Origin: Stenocarpella maydis
Lineage: Eukaryota > Ascomycota > Sordariomycetes > Diaporthales > Diaporthaceae
Assembly (NCBI GenBank): GCA_002270565.1
Contig: NQMI01000002.1
Location: forward strand, 806,001-870,000
Reading direction: 5' to 3'
DNA: 64,000 nt
The notes under the pieces are model-generated. The model searched no databases and had not been told where the DNA came from. It saw nothing but the letters and a program-made list of their open reading frames with translations. The translations under genes and the position numbers were made by a program. Below are positions 36,165 to 47,188 of the stretch, in pieces; the stretch's first letter is position 1, and the number at the start of each line of letters is the position of its first letter.

Positions 36165-37726
36165 CATGGGACATTTATTGTAGTGGACGTACGTACTGCG
36201 TAGTCCATCTAGTGTGTGTAGGTGTAGTGTAGGGAGTACGTACCATTTATTGTGGAGGGGCGACCACACCAGAGACTACATTAGAGAGGGGGGTTCCGGC
36301 CTGGGCAGGGTCTCCAGAAAGGGAAGGGAAAAAAGATAGGTACTTCAAATGCTGGCGCAGACGTAATGTACTGCTATAGTACACATGTAGGTCAGAGGAG
36401 AGAGTACGTACTCCGTACTTACACATCCATCCAGCCCACCCGATCCAATCCAGGCCGTGCCTCGTTCCTTCCTTTCCACATCCACATTCCCTGTCGAACT
36501 GGAACTGGTTCTGGAACTGGCACCACACTTGACAAGAGAGTGAAGAATGAAGCAAATATACGGACTAATGTGTACGGTAATGGCTAATCTCTCTTTTAAT
36601 CTTTCGAGCTGCTTCACTTGCCACGCCTTCCCTTCATCCTTCCCTCGTCTGGTGACAAGACTGCAAGAGCTGCTTCGAGACAGCTAGCTCTCTTCTCTCC
36701 CTCCCCGTCCTCAGTTCTGTCTACCGTTTGTGGCTCGCCCATCCGCCATCATCACATCACCACTCCCCCATCCGCTCTTGACTCATTGACTTTGCCTTCA
36801 AGTCAAGCCTCTCCTGCCCGCCTCCGACGCATTTCGTGTCTGGCCCTTTCTCGGGTCTTCTCCTTTGCTGTCCTCACCATCCCATCGCGGCTCTAGTCGA
36901 ACTGCTACAGGGCTCGCCCTCTCGTGACAACCAAGCTCTCTCGTCCGCCGGGGCCGACCGACCTCCCGAACCTCACCCCCACTTGAACGAAGCCCTCCCC
37001 GAACCGAGGAAGCGGCCTTGGGGCGTTTGAAACTTGATCGAATCGACCATCCCTCCCAGCAAGTATCACGCAACAGGCAGGCATCGAGCTCCCCGTGTGA
37101 GGCAGACGGCTTCCCGTGGTTGGGCCACACGATTTGGTCAAGAAAGGTCGCTTGGTCGCCTGGTGCTGCTGGCTCCCACCCCGATATCCAGCTGCTGTCA
37201 CTTGTCTCCGGCACGGGCAAACCATCATCAGGCCCGTGGGCTTGTCAGTGGCTACCTCTGACTGGGCATTGACTCAAGGTGAACAATAGGGAGCGGTGCG
37301 AGAGAAGCTTTAGGCATTGGTCCGCTGGTGAATAATCGGTCGCCAGACCGTGCCAACAATAGCCTCGAATGACCAACCGCCATCGATAAGACAGACAACA
37401 CGATCGTGGATTTCGGCTGATTCTTTTTTTGACAATGGTCGATCGACTCAGAATCTGCCATATCACTTGAACTACGACCCCTCAAGCCACCAAGGCCCCT
37501 TCTTAAACCCAGCCGATCGATCTCAACCCGATTTTGTCGACCTTCTATACTTGCGCATCAATCCATGTCTTCAACTCTTACTGCGACCATTTTAAATAAC
37601 GGCTTCCGATTCTCCCTTCCCCCATCGTCGAGTTGCCAGAACCGAACTTCACTTTCATCACAACGATTTCCAGCCAAGGTTGCACATCGAGCAACCGGCA
37701 GCCTCGGTGCCCACCCTGGTCACAAA

Positions 37727-39802
37727 ATGAGTGCCGTTTACCATGGACCTCAGGCGGTAGCATACGAAAGCCGCCTGCCAGCTCATGAGCACCACACGCT
37801 GGCCCAGATCGAGAGGTCTCGGTCTTACGTACAAGAGTCTCACAACGGCATGGATAACTACGAGAGGCAACCTGCACAGAATCACTTCCAGCAATATCAA
37901 ACACAGGTTCCTCCACAGGCACGGCATCTGGTTAGTTCGGCATCACACCCTGGATCACGCCTCCCAACCCGGCCATCGACGCCGAATTCAACCCATTCCA
38001 GTCATCCAGCCTCGGGCACAAATTCTGCCAATGGAGATGTCCAGTCCATGGTCCTCCACAGCCTGCAGGTGCCCACTCGCATAAGCCCAAAGGGAGGAAA
38101 TCTGGCAGACTTTGCTGCGCAGGTAAGTTCGGCCAAGAACCCAAGTCTTGAGACCAGCTCTGGAGGCTAACTCACATATACAGCTGACGTGTCTTTTCTG
38201 GTTCGAGTCGCCCAAGATACTGGAAACCGCCGAGACAATCCGATCTATCCCAAAGGAGACGCCGTTACCAAGGTTGGCCAAAACCGCTTTCCCAGCTGAG
38301 GCTTTCAAGAAATGGGTCCAAACAGTCCTGTCCACAACGCAAGTCACACAAAATGTGATACTTCTGGCTCTGATGTTTGTTTACCGGCTGAAGATGACAA
38401 ACCCATCTGTGAGGGGTCGACCTGGGAGTGAGTACAGGCTACTGACCGTGGCATTAATGCTGGGTAACAAGTGTAAGTAGGGCACTGAAGCCCGCACCTG
38501 ATCTGCGAATCTGACGGCTGCTGACATGGACGGAAAGTCTTGGACGATAACACGTACACCAACAAGACCTGGGCAGAAGTGTCGGGCATCTCTGTGCAGG
38601 AAATCCACGTTATGGAGGTCGAGTTCTTGAGCAACATGAGATATGCTTTGCTTGCATCAAAAGAACAATGGGAGGAATGGCTCGATAAGCTGGGTGCCTA
38701 TTTCGAGTTTTGGGCCCGCGTTACCAGGCCGGTATCTCCTGCCATGATTCCACCATCGCCGACGCTCTTCATCCCATCACCCACCATTGGGAGGGGGTAT
38801 TCGCCTTTGCCGTCTCCCACGAGTTCTCTGCAGGCTACGCAAGCCCTCTTCCCCTCGAGGTCTTCACCGAAGTACTCGCCCCCCACCCTCTCATCGAATC
38901 ACAATACTGGTTATCACCAGCCTCTCTTCATGTCGAGCAGCAACGGGAACAACGCCTCACCCCTGGCGAACCGGCCCGACCTCGGCAACAACAGGAAGAG
39001 GTCTTGGGACGAAGAAGCTGCCGACCCTCCAGCGAAGCGTGCGTACCGGGCACCTCCGCAGTTGACAGGCCCCTTGATGTCATCTTCAACACCGAACACG
39101 AACCCGCCTCCGGACCCTCGCCGGCTGCCCATTCCCAACCTGACACTAAACACATCACACCACGCGCCACCCGCGACTCAGCCTCAGTACCCATCTGTAC
39201 CGTACTCGATGGCGCAAGCTGTCCCCCTCTCTTTGCCTCCCCTGGAGCCTGGGATGCGGGCCATGTCGACAGTCTACGCACCCCCGACAACTTCTTGGGC
39301 TCCCACGAACAGCGGCCCCTCACAACCCAACATGGCACCCGCCCCAGTCCTCACAACGCCGACCTCGCACTATCCTCCGACCGCGAACGCAACGTACGGA
39401 ACCCCCACGAAACGCCTCAGTCCGATCAACACCTTGAGCACTGCAAACTACAATGGGTCTTCGCCCATGCACGAGCAGTTCCCTCAGAATGGTTTCGCAA
39501 CCCCGATCTCCCACTCACCATCTGTCTACCTGCAGCAGCGTGACAGTCCTTACCGACCCATCCGACATGTCCACACTCTTCTGAACCCACCGCCGTCTTC
39601 CAGCCTGCAAGGCTATCACCTACCAGCGATTGCACCGAGCCAGATGCACTATCAGCCAATTGGTAGGAGGGATGATTACCGTACCGGAATTGTGCCTGAG
39701 TATCGGAACCAGGCTGCGTATGCTGCTAATCCGCGGAGCCAGGGCATGACACCTGTGCCGTCCGTGCCTAGCCAGCAGCGATATCCGAATCTGGTCAACT
39801 AG
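37727..39802 (+). CDS. Pho80/Clg1-type cyclin with long proline-rich tail
   Basis: Exons are 37727-38122, 38184-38472 and 38538-39802, giving 649 aa. Introns are 61 nt (GTAAGT, TACAG) and 65 nt (GTAAGT, AAAG). Residues 1-130 are polar and Gln/Ser/His-rich (starting MSAVYHGPQ, with YESRLPAHEHHTLAQIERSR). A cyclin box follows (about 133-270), with FPAEAFKKWVQTVLSTTQVTQNV, LLALMFVYRLK, YRLLTVALMLGNKFLDD and NKTWAEVSGI blocks typical of Pho85/Cdk5-type cyclins. The C-terminal 370 residues are Pro/Ser/Thr-rich and look disordered. It is predicted to activate a Pho85-like CDK; Clg1-like assignment is from overall layout. The ATG at 37727 has A at -3; an in-frame ATG 54 codons upstream (37565) has no stop between, so a longer form is possible. 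Confidence 0.85.
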
Positions 39803-41789
39803 AGGTATACCGGATCTCGCGATTCCAGGCAGCTAAGCTATTGGGAGCCAAGGATCGTATGGGAAACCATGGCCAGCCGACCCACATGGCCACCTTATCG
39901 CGGCCTAGTGCCTCGGTGAGGTGGTTTGTAATTTTACACGATCACATGGTCAAGACTTTCTCTGCATTCGCATCTGGATCAGGCGTTCATATGAAAGAGT
40001 TTTTAGTGCGGCAGCAGAATTTACATTGGAGGTTCAGCGCGTTGTGGGGGGTGCACAACGCGCACACGTGAGCAGCATAGCGTTGTGAGCTCTGCCAACA
40101 AATGGATCTTTATCCCGAGTATCACGGCTGGATCAATTCCGGGTGGCTCAATGATGAGAGGACGAAAAAGGAGCATTGTGCAGACATGAACACGAGCCCT
40201 CAGATAGACAGTCCACACTGGAGACTGGCCCCTAATGAAGGGAAATACAATGATATTGAGCGAAATTTAACCCCCCAGATGAGAGTCATGTTGTGTATTC
40301 GTCCAGTGAGCTAGGAGTTGTATAGTGCCGTGTTGGAGTAATATACGTGAGTTGGTCTCGTAGACATTAGTTGTCCACCTGCCGACACGTCCAGTCCGTT
40401 TCCTTCCACAGTCTCTTCAAGTCTCATCGCGCGGCTCGTCCGCTCATAGGCCTTCGCAACCAACATGACCAAAACATGTGGCCCTAATGTAGCATAGTGA
40501 TGGGCCGATGCAGGTTTTGCGACATCTTTACACTCGACTTATCAGATGAACACGGGGTTGTAATCCGCCCCCCCCCCCCGGCGTCAGCTACGTGCAAGTC
40601 TCGTCGAAGCCTAGCTTTGCCGGATTTGGATGTCATCGCCTATGTCGAGCCTTTTGCCAACCAACGCGGGGCTAGTCGAGCCGATCGATGCCGCAGAGAA
40701 AAATCGTCTGGCCCGCATTCTTGAGTTCTTCGTCCTGACCCCGGGGTAGCCTCATATCAGATCATCATGGACGGATCACCACCTGCAACATGCAACACGT
40801 CCCTTACCTGCGCGTTCCCGCTCCTGCTGACCCGTCTTAGACAGTGCCGTCAAACTTTTTCTGAAATTTTTCTCTTCTTTTTTCTTTTTCATCCCCGTCG
40901 ATGGCAGCGGGAAGAGACACGCAATTCTGGACTGTATATCGATTTTGTGCAATTCCTGAGACATGTGGCTGCCGTCATTACATAGGAGAAATGCGTAGGT
41001 GGCCCCGAGGGAATTCACTTGCTTTTTTTGTTTGGTTCGGGTTTTCCCTGAGACCTGGCAGCTGTCAAAGTCGCCTGAGATGCGTGCTTCTTTTCTGAGG
41101 GTTCTGCTTAGGGGGACGCCCCTGGGATGAAGAAAATAATATGCGGGTGGATTTATTATATGCTTGTCCTGCTATCGGTTTCGTCTTTGAAATAACGGCT
41201 AACTAGTAACGAGTTCTGATGAGTAGAGACAAAGAGAAGCTTGCTCTTTTCACACACATCCTCCCCCCGAATATTGACGAAAGTCTTCGGAAGACTTGCC
41301 GAGCGTGGCATGTGCATGTATAAAGTCTCAGTACTCCGTACACCGATCCCTTCGAGTGTCCGGGGGTGGCGTATGGAAGAGTTTGGCGCAACTGGCCGAG
41401 ACTGTAGGCATTGCTTTTCAGGTTTGGCTACGTCGAATGGTTCCGCGCCTGCGAGCGTCCGACCAGAATCCAACTCGCATCATATCCTTATACACTGTCA
41501 TCAGGTCCCTTCCGCTTTCCAATTATATCAATATCAAGTCAAGCGCAGGCGCGGGCGCGGCCTGAGACTGCGTGCCATTCCTCAATAACCCTTCCTCCGC
41601 TGAACCCTCGTGGTTCTCTACGAACCGCAGACTCTCCAAGAATTCCGGCCTCCATTGTCTGTACCATTTACTCAGGTCTGCGATGGCAGTCAAAACGCAC
41701 AACGAGCTACTCATGTTATAGTCAGCCAACCGGGCGGCAGCGCACTTTAGAAACGCGGCGACGGCGTGGGAGATTGGGGGGGGGGGGCA
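39803..41789. other. Intergenic region downstream of the cyclin
   Basis: I see no gene. Poly-C at 40568-40579 and poly-G at 41776-41787 are present, plus a TACTCCGTAC copy near 41331. Confidence 0.65.
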
Positions 41790-42270
41790 TTACACAGCGA
41801 TGGCAGCCATGAAGGCTGCGAATTGGTACCATGAGAGGACTTCATATCTCGTGGCCGCTGCGGAGTAGTTGACAGCCAGAGCCAGGTTGCCATTGGCGAA
41901 GAAGGACAGAATACAAGATCCCGCGAGCACGGCCGCCCGTCGGTCATGGTACAGCTCGCGAGGGGACTTGGAGGCAGTGGCTTGGTTCATTTTACCAATG
42001 CGTTCCCAAAGACCAATGGTGAGACTTGTCCCGACCATGCCCTGCAGTTCTAGATCAGTCGGTGTTTCTTTAAACAGGGACAGCGATTGGGACGATGTAT
42101 CTCGACTCACAAAAGGCATTGTAGCCCAGGGAAGTACTACCGCCTTTTCAGAGGGCGCATCAAAGCCATGGTAGCCAAAAACGAAGAAGAACCCCCCCGG
42201 TAAGAGCTAGGCCCAGGTGGCTCAGCGACGTGAGGTGATGTATACCAGCCCACTTGGTATCGTCCAGCAT
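41790..42270 (-). pseudogene. Small four-span membrane protein gene with a frameshift at a 7-C run
   Basis: On the minus strand an ATG at 42270 (A at -3) opens a frame (MLDDTKWAGIHHLTS...) that is broken at the homopolymer 42192-42198. Ignoring one base there, it runs on through a hydrophobic segment (FFFVFGYHGF, then VVLPWATMPF) to a donor GTGAGT at 42110. The 69-nt intron has a CTGAT branch site and a CTGCAG acceptor. The second exon (42041-41790) continues GMVGTSLTIGLWERIGKMN, then AAVLAGSCILSFFANGNLAL, and ends at TAA. The implied product is about 136 aa with four hydrophobic spans. I do not recognise the family. Either the gene is dead or the homopolymer is miscounted. The intact intron and frame on both sides argue it is, or recently was, a real gene. 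Confidence 0.45.
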
Positions 42271-44162
42271 GTTCACGAGTACGTGATGATATCTCTGCCA
42301 AGATACCGGGAAGCAAATCATTTTCGTCGAGGAAGCCGAAACGAACAAAGTGTAATGCGACTGTGGGAGGAGCAGGCTACCTATATATCTGACAAGCCAA
42401 GGTTTGTTCAAGGCAGCTCCAGCTGGCTGGGCATTGATTAGCGCTTACTCTGTACACTATTTGAGTATCCCAAGGCGTTATTGCGCCTTCACAGTCGCTG
42501 AAATCAGCCTGGAGCCTGGACCGGGAGAGATGTGAAGTCCAAATGCTACCCAACAGCTCGCCGGGCAGCCTGTTGATCTGCGAGGGGTCAGCTCCCGTCG
42601 GATAGAACTAGGTCTCTGTAGTTAATCAGCCTAAGCGCTGTTGGTGAAAAAGAGTCGATGCTCTGATACAATTCTGTACCACAAGCCCACAGTTGAGGAG
42701 AGATTCCCCGTGCCGGAGGACAGATCCTCAGTAGAAGGCCTGAGCGGACTCAGAACAGCTACGAACACTTCGGTTTCCGCTGGCAACTGTGGACTGCCTT
42801 ACGTGTCGTTAGTAAAGTGCTACTGTTGGACAGTTCAAGGGTTAGAGAAGCCTCTAGCATTAGAATATATCCAGATACGGTATGGGCCAACAAGGTAGGA
42901 TGTGGGGTGGGAAACATGACGATTGATATCGCCTTCACGAATAGTAGCAACAATAAGAGTATACTTTTATTACCTCAACCATAACCTTTCCCGTGAAGGA
43001 GAAACTATTCCCGGTATTTCTCTTGCAATAGCAGCCAACTTAAAAACTGTCTCTGGCCAAGGTAGAGCCCGGGCGTGGTGCTCCACCGACCCCATCCGCT
43101 GTGTTCAAAGTTAATCAACCGGCCGAGTCTCGCCACAATCACCCGCCCCTCAGAGTTCAGCTGGTCCATTCCCGACAGGTTATGTGACTCGGTAGATATA
43201 CCGTGCTGAATCTTCCCCAATGATGCCCCGACGATGAGGATATTCAGCTGGGGAAGGCCGAGGGGGCAACTCTGCTTCCAACAAAGCCTGGGCAGAGCTG
43301 CCAGCGATGACCGGGACGCAAGATTCATGACGAGATACTGCAGCTTGGTGTATATATGGCTGGAATTGGTCTATATCATCCAGACGAATGCGGACGACTG
43401 GTCCTGAGAGGTGAATCGCACGAAGGGTGTAAGCCCACTGTGGCAATAGTAGTGTGCAACAGCACATTGGTGGGCTATCGCTACAGCCACCGTACTGTAG
43501 CCAGAGGGCGTAGTTGCTTACTAAGCAACTACCACCCACTATATAGACCCGAGATAGCTGGCGGGCTACGCCCACTGCACCCACTACTCGAGACAGAGAA
43601 TACAAGAACAACACCCCACTCGTATTGCAATACGTGACCCATCCAACACCCACGCACTTTTTACCGTCCACGCTGCTTCGGTCGAAAATGCCTCTACACT
43701 CGTCAGTAATTTGCTGTGACTGACTGGAAATCATGCGCTCTGTCCCCTGGGAATCGTCAAGTTTGCGCAATGCTTCATTAGGAACATCCGTGAGTTCCTC
43801 TACCTACAATCGCACACTATGGATCCCGAGTTAGTCTGAAGGCAATGGTGCCACACCAGATAGAAAATAACGCCTGCTTGAAGCCCTAGACTTGATGCGA
43901 AGAGATCACCCTCACAGCTCTCAGCAAGACGGTTCGCCTAGGCTCTGCCCTAAGGCGCGGATGCCCCGCTCCGAACTAAGGTCCCAATCGCGCACTCACC
44001 ATCGTAGGCCTTCGAGGGCTATGCTCAGGCTCCGCCTCCACAAGGCGGTCCGAGGCAGACGAACTTTTACCACTCAAGCACCTAAGCGCTGGCCAACAGA
44101 GTCTTGTGAGGCATTCTTGAGGCTCTTGCGACTTTTGCCAAACCCATGCCCACATTGGAAGN
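42271..44162. other. Region between the frameshifted membrane-protein gene and the LTR
   Basis: I see no supportable gene. A minus-strand frame at 43005-43328 contains LNILIVGASLG, which resembles a flavin-binding start, but it does not continue as a flavoprotein. A 23-nt odd palindrome lies at 43510-43532. The last base is a single N (44162) marking a probable contig join. Confidence 0.5.
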
Positions 44163-44689
44163 TAAGGAGTTACCCTAGACTTTCTAGCAAGGAGTTACCC
44201 TAGACTTGCGAGTCAGGCGATTTTCGCTAAGTACGCCCAGTGCGTGCGTGACGCAAGATGAGTTTGGTGGCCGTGAGTCGATTATTTTGGCCTGCATTTG
44301 CACCTTAATTCAGACCTCTGTATTACCCTTATTTCTTACCTAAAAAGTATATGACTTAGTGCATTAGATAGCCTGATTTCTGAAGTTTGTATGTACTTAA
44401 TTTGGGTATTGCTAGGGCTATGGTTGGCTGGCTGCTTGGAATTAAAGATGGTGTGTTGGAAGGGCGAATTTTCCGGCATTTGCAAATTTGCACTAGAGCT
44501 GACTGCAGTGTGCCCAGGGGTGAGATGACGTCGGAGGGTATATAAGGAGGGCTTACAGAAGCCCAACTTAATTTAATATAAAGTTGTCTAGACCATTGTT
44601 AATCGTCCCAATTCGCCTCAGAGCATCATACTGCGACCCTGCTGAAACACACGCTGAACTGAATGCTATTTTATAGCACAAATTCATCA
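44163..44689 (+). mobile_element. LTR of a Copia-like element (copy 1)
   Basis: This 527-nt sequence matches 62297-62824 in inverted orientation over its whole length. It starts (after an N) with TAAGGAGTTACCC, repeated once about 25 nt later. It has a promoter-like GGTATATAAGGAGGG near 44538 and ends in AAATTCATCA. Differences from the other copy are mostly C-to-T or G-to-A, with this copy more AT-rich, as expected from RIP. It is followed by AT-rich DNA with no recognisable coding frame, so it is either a solo LTR or the edge of a destroyed element. Confidence 0.8.
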
Positions 44690-45170
44690 GAAAAAGTAAT
44701 AAAGGAGAGGAATGAAATTATGAATATAATAAGAATAGAATTAGGAATTAACTATTAATTCCTTAAAGGTGTAAATAAAACGCTATTAGCTACCTAATAG
44801 GCTAGTAGGAAGTAATATAACTTAATAAGGTTATATAATGAATTAAAAGGATAACTAGAGTAGTTAAAGTAATATTATTGCTCTAAATAATCTAAATGCT
44901 CTATTACTCCTATTACTCTTAGTGAGTAATATTTCAAGTAAGCCTTAAGGAGTAATGCTCTTATTACTCTAGGCTAAAGAGATAGATTATATAAACCTAT
45001 AATTATTACTATTAGATAGTATAGCTTAAAATAGCTCTTTAGTAGTTAATTTAAGTATTTACTTAGGAATAGCTTTAATGGCTTTTGATTACTATTGTTA
45101 TATTGCTTAGAATGATTCTACCTTAAACACCTCTTAAATATAAACCCGCTTACTAGGTTTATTAGCCAAG
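44690..45170. other. AT-rich block between the LTR and the aminotransferase gene
   Basis: Strongly AT-rich, with stop codons in every frame and a short CTCTTATTACTC-type sequence that recurs. It is probably RIP-mutated repeat DNA linked to the adjacent LTR. No gene is seen. Composition returns to normal by about 45,180, some 340 nt before the aminotransferase ATG. Confidence 0.6.
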
Positions 45171-45518
45171 AACCAGCTGTGATCGTCACACTCTGCTAAG
45201 CCGTTAGACCCGCTTTAAAACTTCATCAGCCGGACTGGTAACCTATAGTCTGGCTGAGGTGGTCCGGGTGGTAGCGTACACTAAGTGTGGGTCCGAGTAG
45301 AAGCTTGGGAGGGAGCCCGGGAGCTCGGGCTTGATAGGTCCAGCATCGGCGCGGATGAGCATCCACACGCACAGCACAGACAGCTCAGCAAATACCAAGT
45401 TACCCAGGTAGTGCAACCAATACCAGATCAAAATTGACAACCGGCGACAGCTTCCTCCCTCGTCGTCTCCCTTCCGTCTTATTCTTGTGCTGCCCACCCG
45501 CCCACCAAGAACGATACG

Positions 45519-47188
45519 ATGCTGTCCACACCCCTCCGCTTCGCCGCCCGGCGAGCGGCTTCTCCCCGCTGCATTGCATCTCTGCGCGCAGCCTCGACCT
45601 GGGCCAACGTGCCCCAGGGTCCTCCAGTACGTGCCCTGCCAACGCCTGTGCCTCTGCAGTAGCCCACGACCGCCTCTCTTGCCCGCCTCAATTGAACGGC
45701 CCGTGCTGACTCTCCGCAGGATGTAAGTCATCCGTGGCTCTGTAGACAGGCCAATCTCAATCTCTCTGGGTTTTGCAATTGCTGATGGTGCATTGGCCCG
45801 TGTCGTCAGGCCATTCTGGGTACGTCTTCCTCTGTCACAACTGGCTCACATCTCTCTTGTCGCGAACCAAGCTGACCTTCATCTCCCGAAAGGCATCACC
45901 GAGGCCTTCAAGGCCGACTCGTTTGACAAGAAAATCAACCTCGGTAACGATTCCCGCGCCGCGCCGCGCCCACACCACCACCCACGCTGACCCGCGACCG
46001 CCCGCAGGTGTTGGCGCATACCGCGATGACAAGGGCAAGCCCTACGTCCTGCCCTCGGTGCGCAAGGCCGAGGATAAGGTCATCCAGTCGCGCTTGAACA
46101 AGGAGTACGCCGGCATCACCGGTGTTCCCGAGTTCACCGCCTCCGCCGCCAAGCTGGCATACGGCAAGGACAGCTCCGCCCTCGACCGGACCGCCATCAC
46201 CCAGTCCATCTCCGGCACCGGCGCCCTGCGCATCGGCGGCGAGTTCCTGGCCCGCTTCTACCCCGGCGACAAGACAATCTACATCCCCACCCCGTCATGG
46301 GCCAACCACGCCGCCGTCTTCAAGGACTCGGGCCTCTCCGTCCAGAAATACCGGTACTACAACAAGGACACCATTGGCCTGGACTTTGACGGCCTGGTCG
46401 CCGACATCAACGCCGCCCCCAAGGGCAGCATCTTCCTGCTGCACGCATGCGCCCACAACCCCACTGGCGTCGACCCAACCCCGGACCAGTGGAAGGCCAT
46501 CGAGGCCGCCATCAGCCAGCGCCAGCACTACGTCTTCTTCGACATGGCCTACCAGGGCTTTGCCAGCGGCGACACCAACAAAGACGCCTTTGCCCTGCGC
46601 TACTTTGTCGAGAAGGGCCACAACCCCTGCCTGGCCCAATCCTTCGCCAAGAACATGGGCCTCTATGGCGAGCGCGCCGGCGCCTTCTCCGTCGTCTGCG
46701 AGTCCGCCGACGAGAAGAAGCGCGTTGACTCCCAGATCAAGATCATCGTGCGGCCCCTGTACTCCAACCCGCCCATCCACGGCGCCCGCATCGCCGCCGA
46801 GATCCTCAACAACCCCGAGCTCTACGATCAGTGGCTGGTTGAGGTCAAGGGCATGGCAGACCGTATCATCACCATGCGTGCCCTGCTCAAGGAGAAGCTC
46901 GAGCAGCTCGGCTCAAAACATGACTGGTCGCACATTACCAGCCAGATCGGCATGTTTGCCTACACTGGCCTGACGCCAGAGCAGATGTAAGACGCACAGG
47001 GAACCCCGAAGCCATCAGACTTAGGGGGCAAAAGAGAACAAGAGAAACTGACATGCAAATAACTCAGGGACGTCCTAGCCAAGGAGCACTCGGTATATGC
47101 CACCAAGGACGGCCGTATCTCTGTCGCCGGCATCACCAGTGACAACGTCGGCAGGCTGGCCGAGGCCATCTATGCTGTCAAGGGTTAG
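45519..47188 (+). CDS. AAT1: Aspartate aminotransferase, mitochondrial
   Basis: Six exons: 45519-45626, 45720-45722 (three bases, GAT), 45810-45819 (ten bases), 45893-45943, 46008-46986 and 47068-47188, giving 423 aa. All introns are GT-AG with CTGAC/CTGAT branch sites where checked. The N-terminus is Arg/Ala/Ser-rich ([15 protein letters not shown]), a mitochondrial presequence. The micro-exons restore the conserved PPDAILGITEAF. The core carries HNPTG (208-211), FFDMAYQGF (about 234-242) and the PLP Schiff-base lysine K272 in [14 protein letters not shown]. The enzyme interconverts aspartate/2-oxoglutarate and oxaloacetate/glutamate for nitrogen metabolism and the malate-aspartate shuttle. 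Length is normal. It is unrelated to its neighbours and lies between two transposon-rich zones. Confidence 0.95.

Larger units (their letters stand above)
25293..37726. other. 12.4-kb gene-free interval of normal composition
   Basis: I see no supportable protein-coding gene. Frames of 60-290 codons on both strands overlap freely, use mixed codons and resemble nothing. The region is not AT-rich like the transposon areas and shows no obvious transposon coding remnant. It contains a sequencing gap (32224-32254), several microsatellites (28861-28893, 35710-35733, 35795-35820, 36112-36164) and, from about 36,600 to the cyclin start, a pyrimidine-rich stretch typical of a fungal 5' leader. It could hold a long 5' UTR, regulatory DNA or non-coding RNA genes; none can be shown from sequence alone. 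Confidence 0.6.

Noticed and set aside
43005..43328. Possible flavin monooxygenase start (LNILIVGASLG) on the minus strand
   Set aside because: The glycine motif is incomplete and nothing flavoprotein-like follows in any frame or after a plausible splice.
43892..44203. 103-codon plus-strand frame beside the 44-kb LTR
   Set aside because: It runs through an N and into the LTR. No family resemblance; possibly an unidentified repeat.
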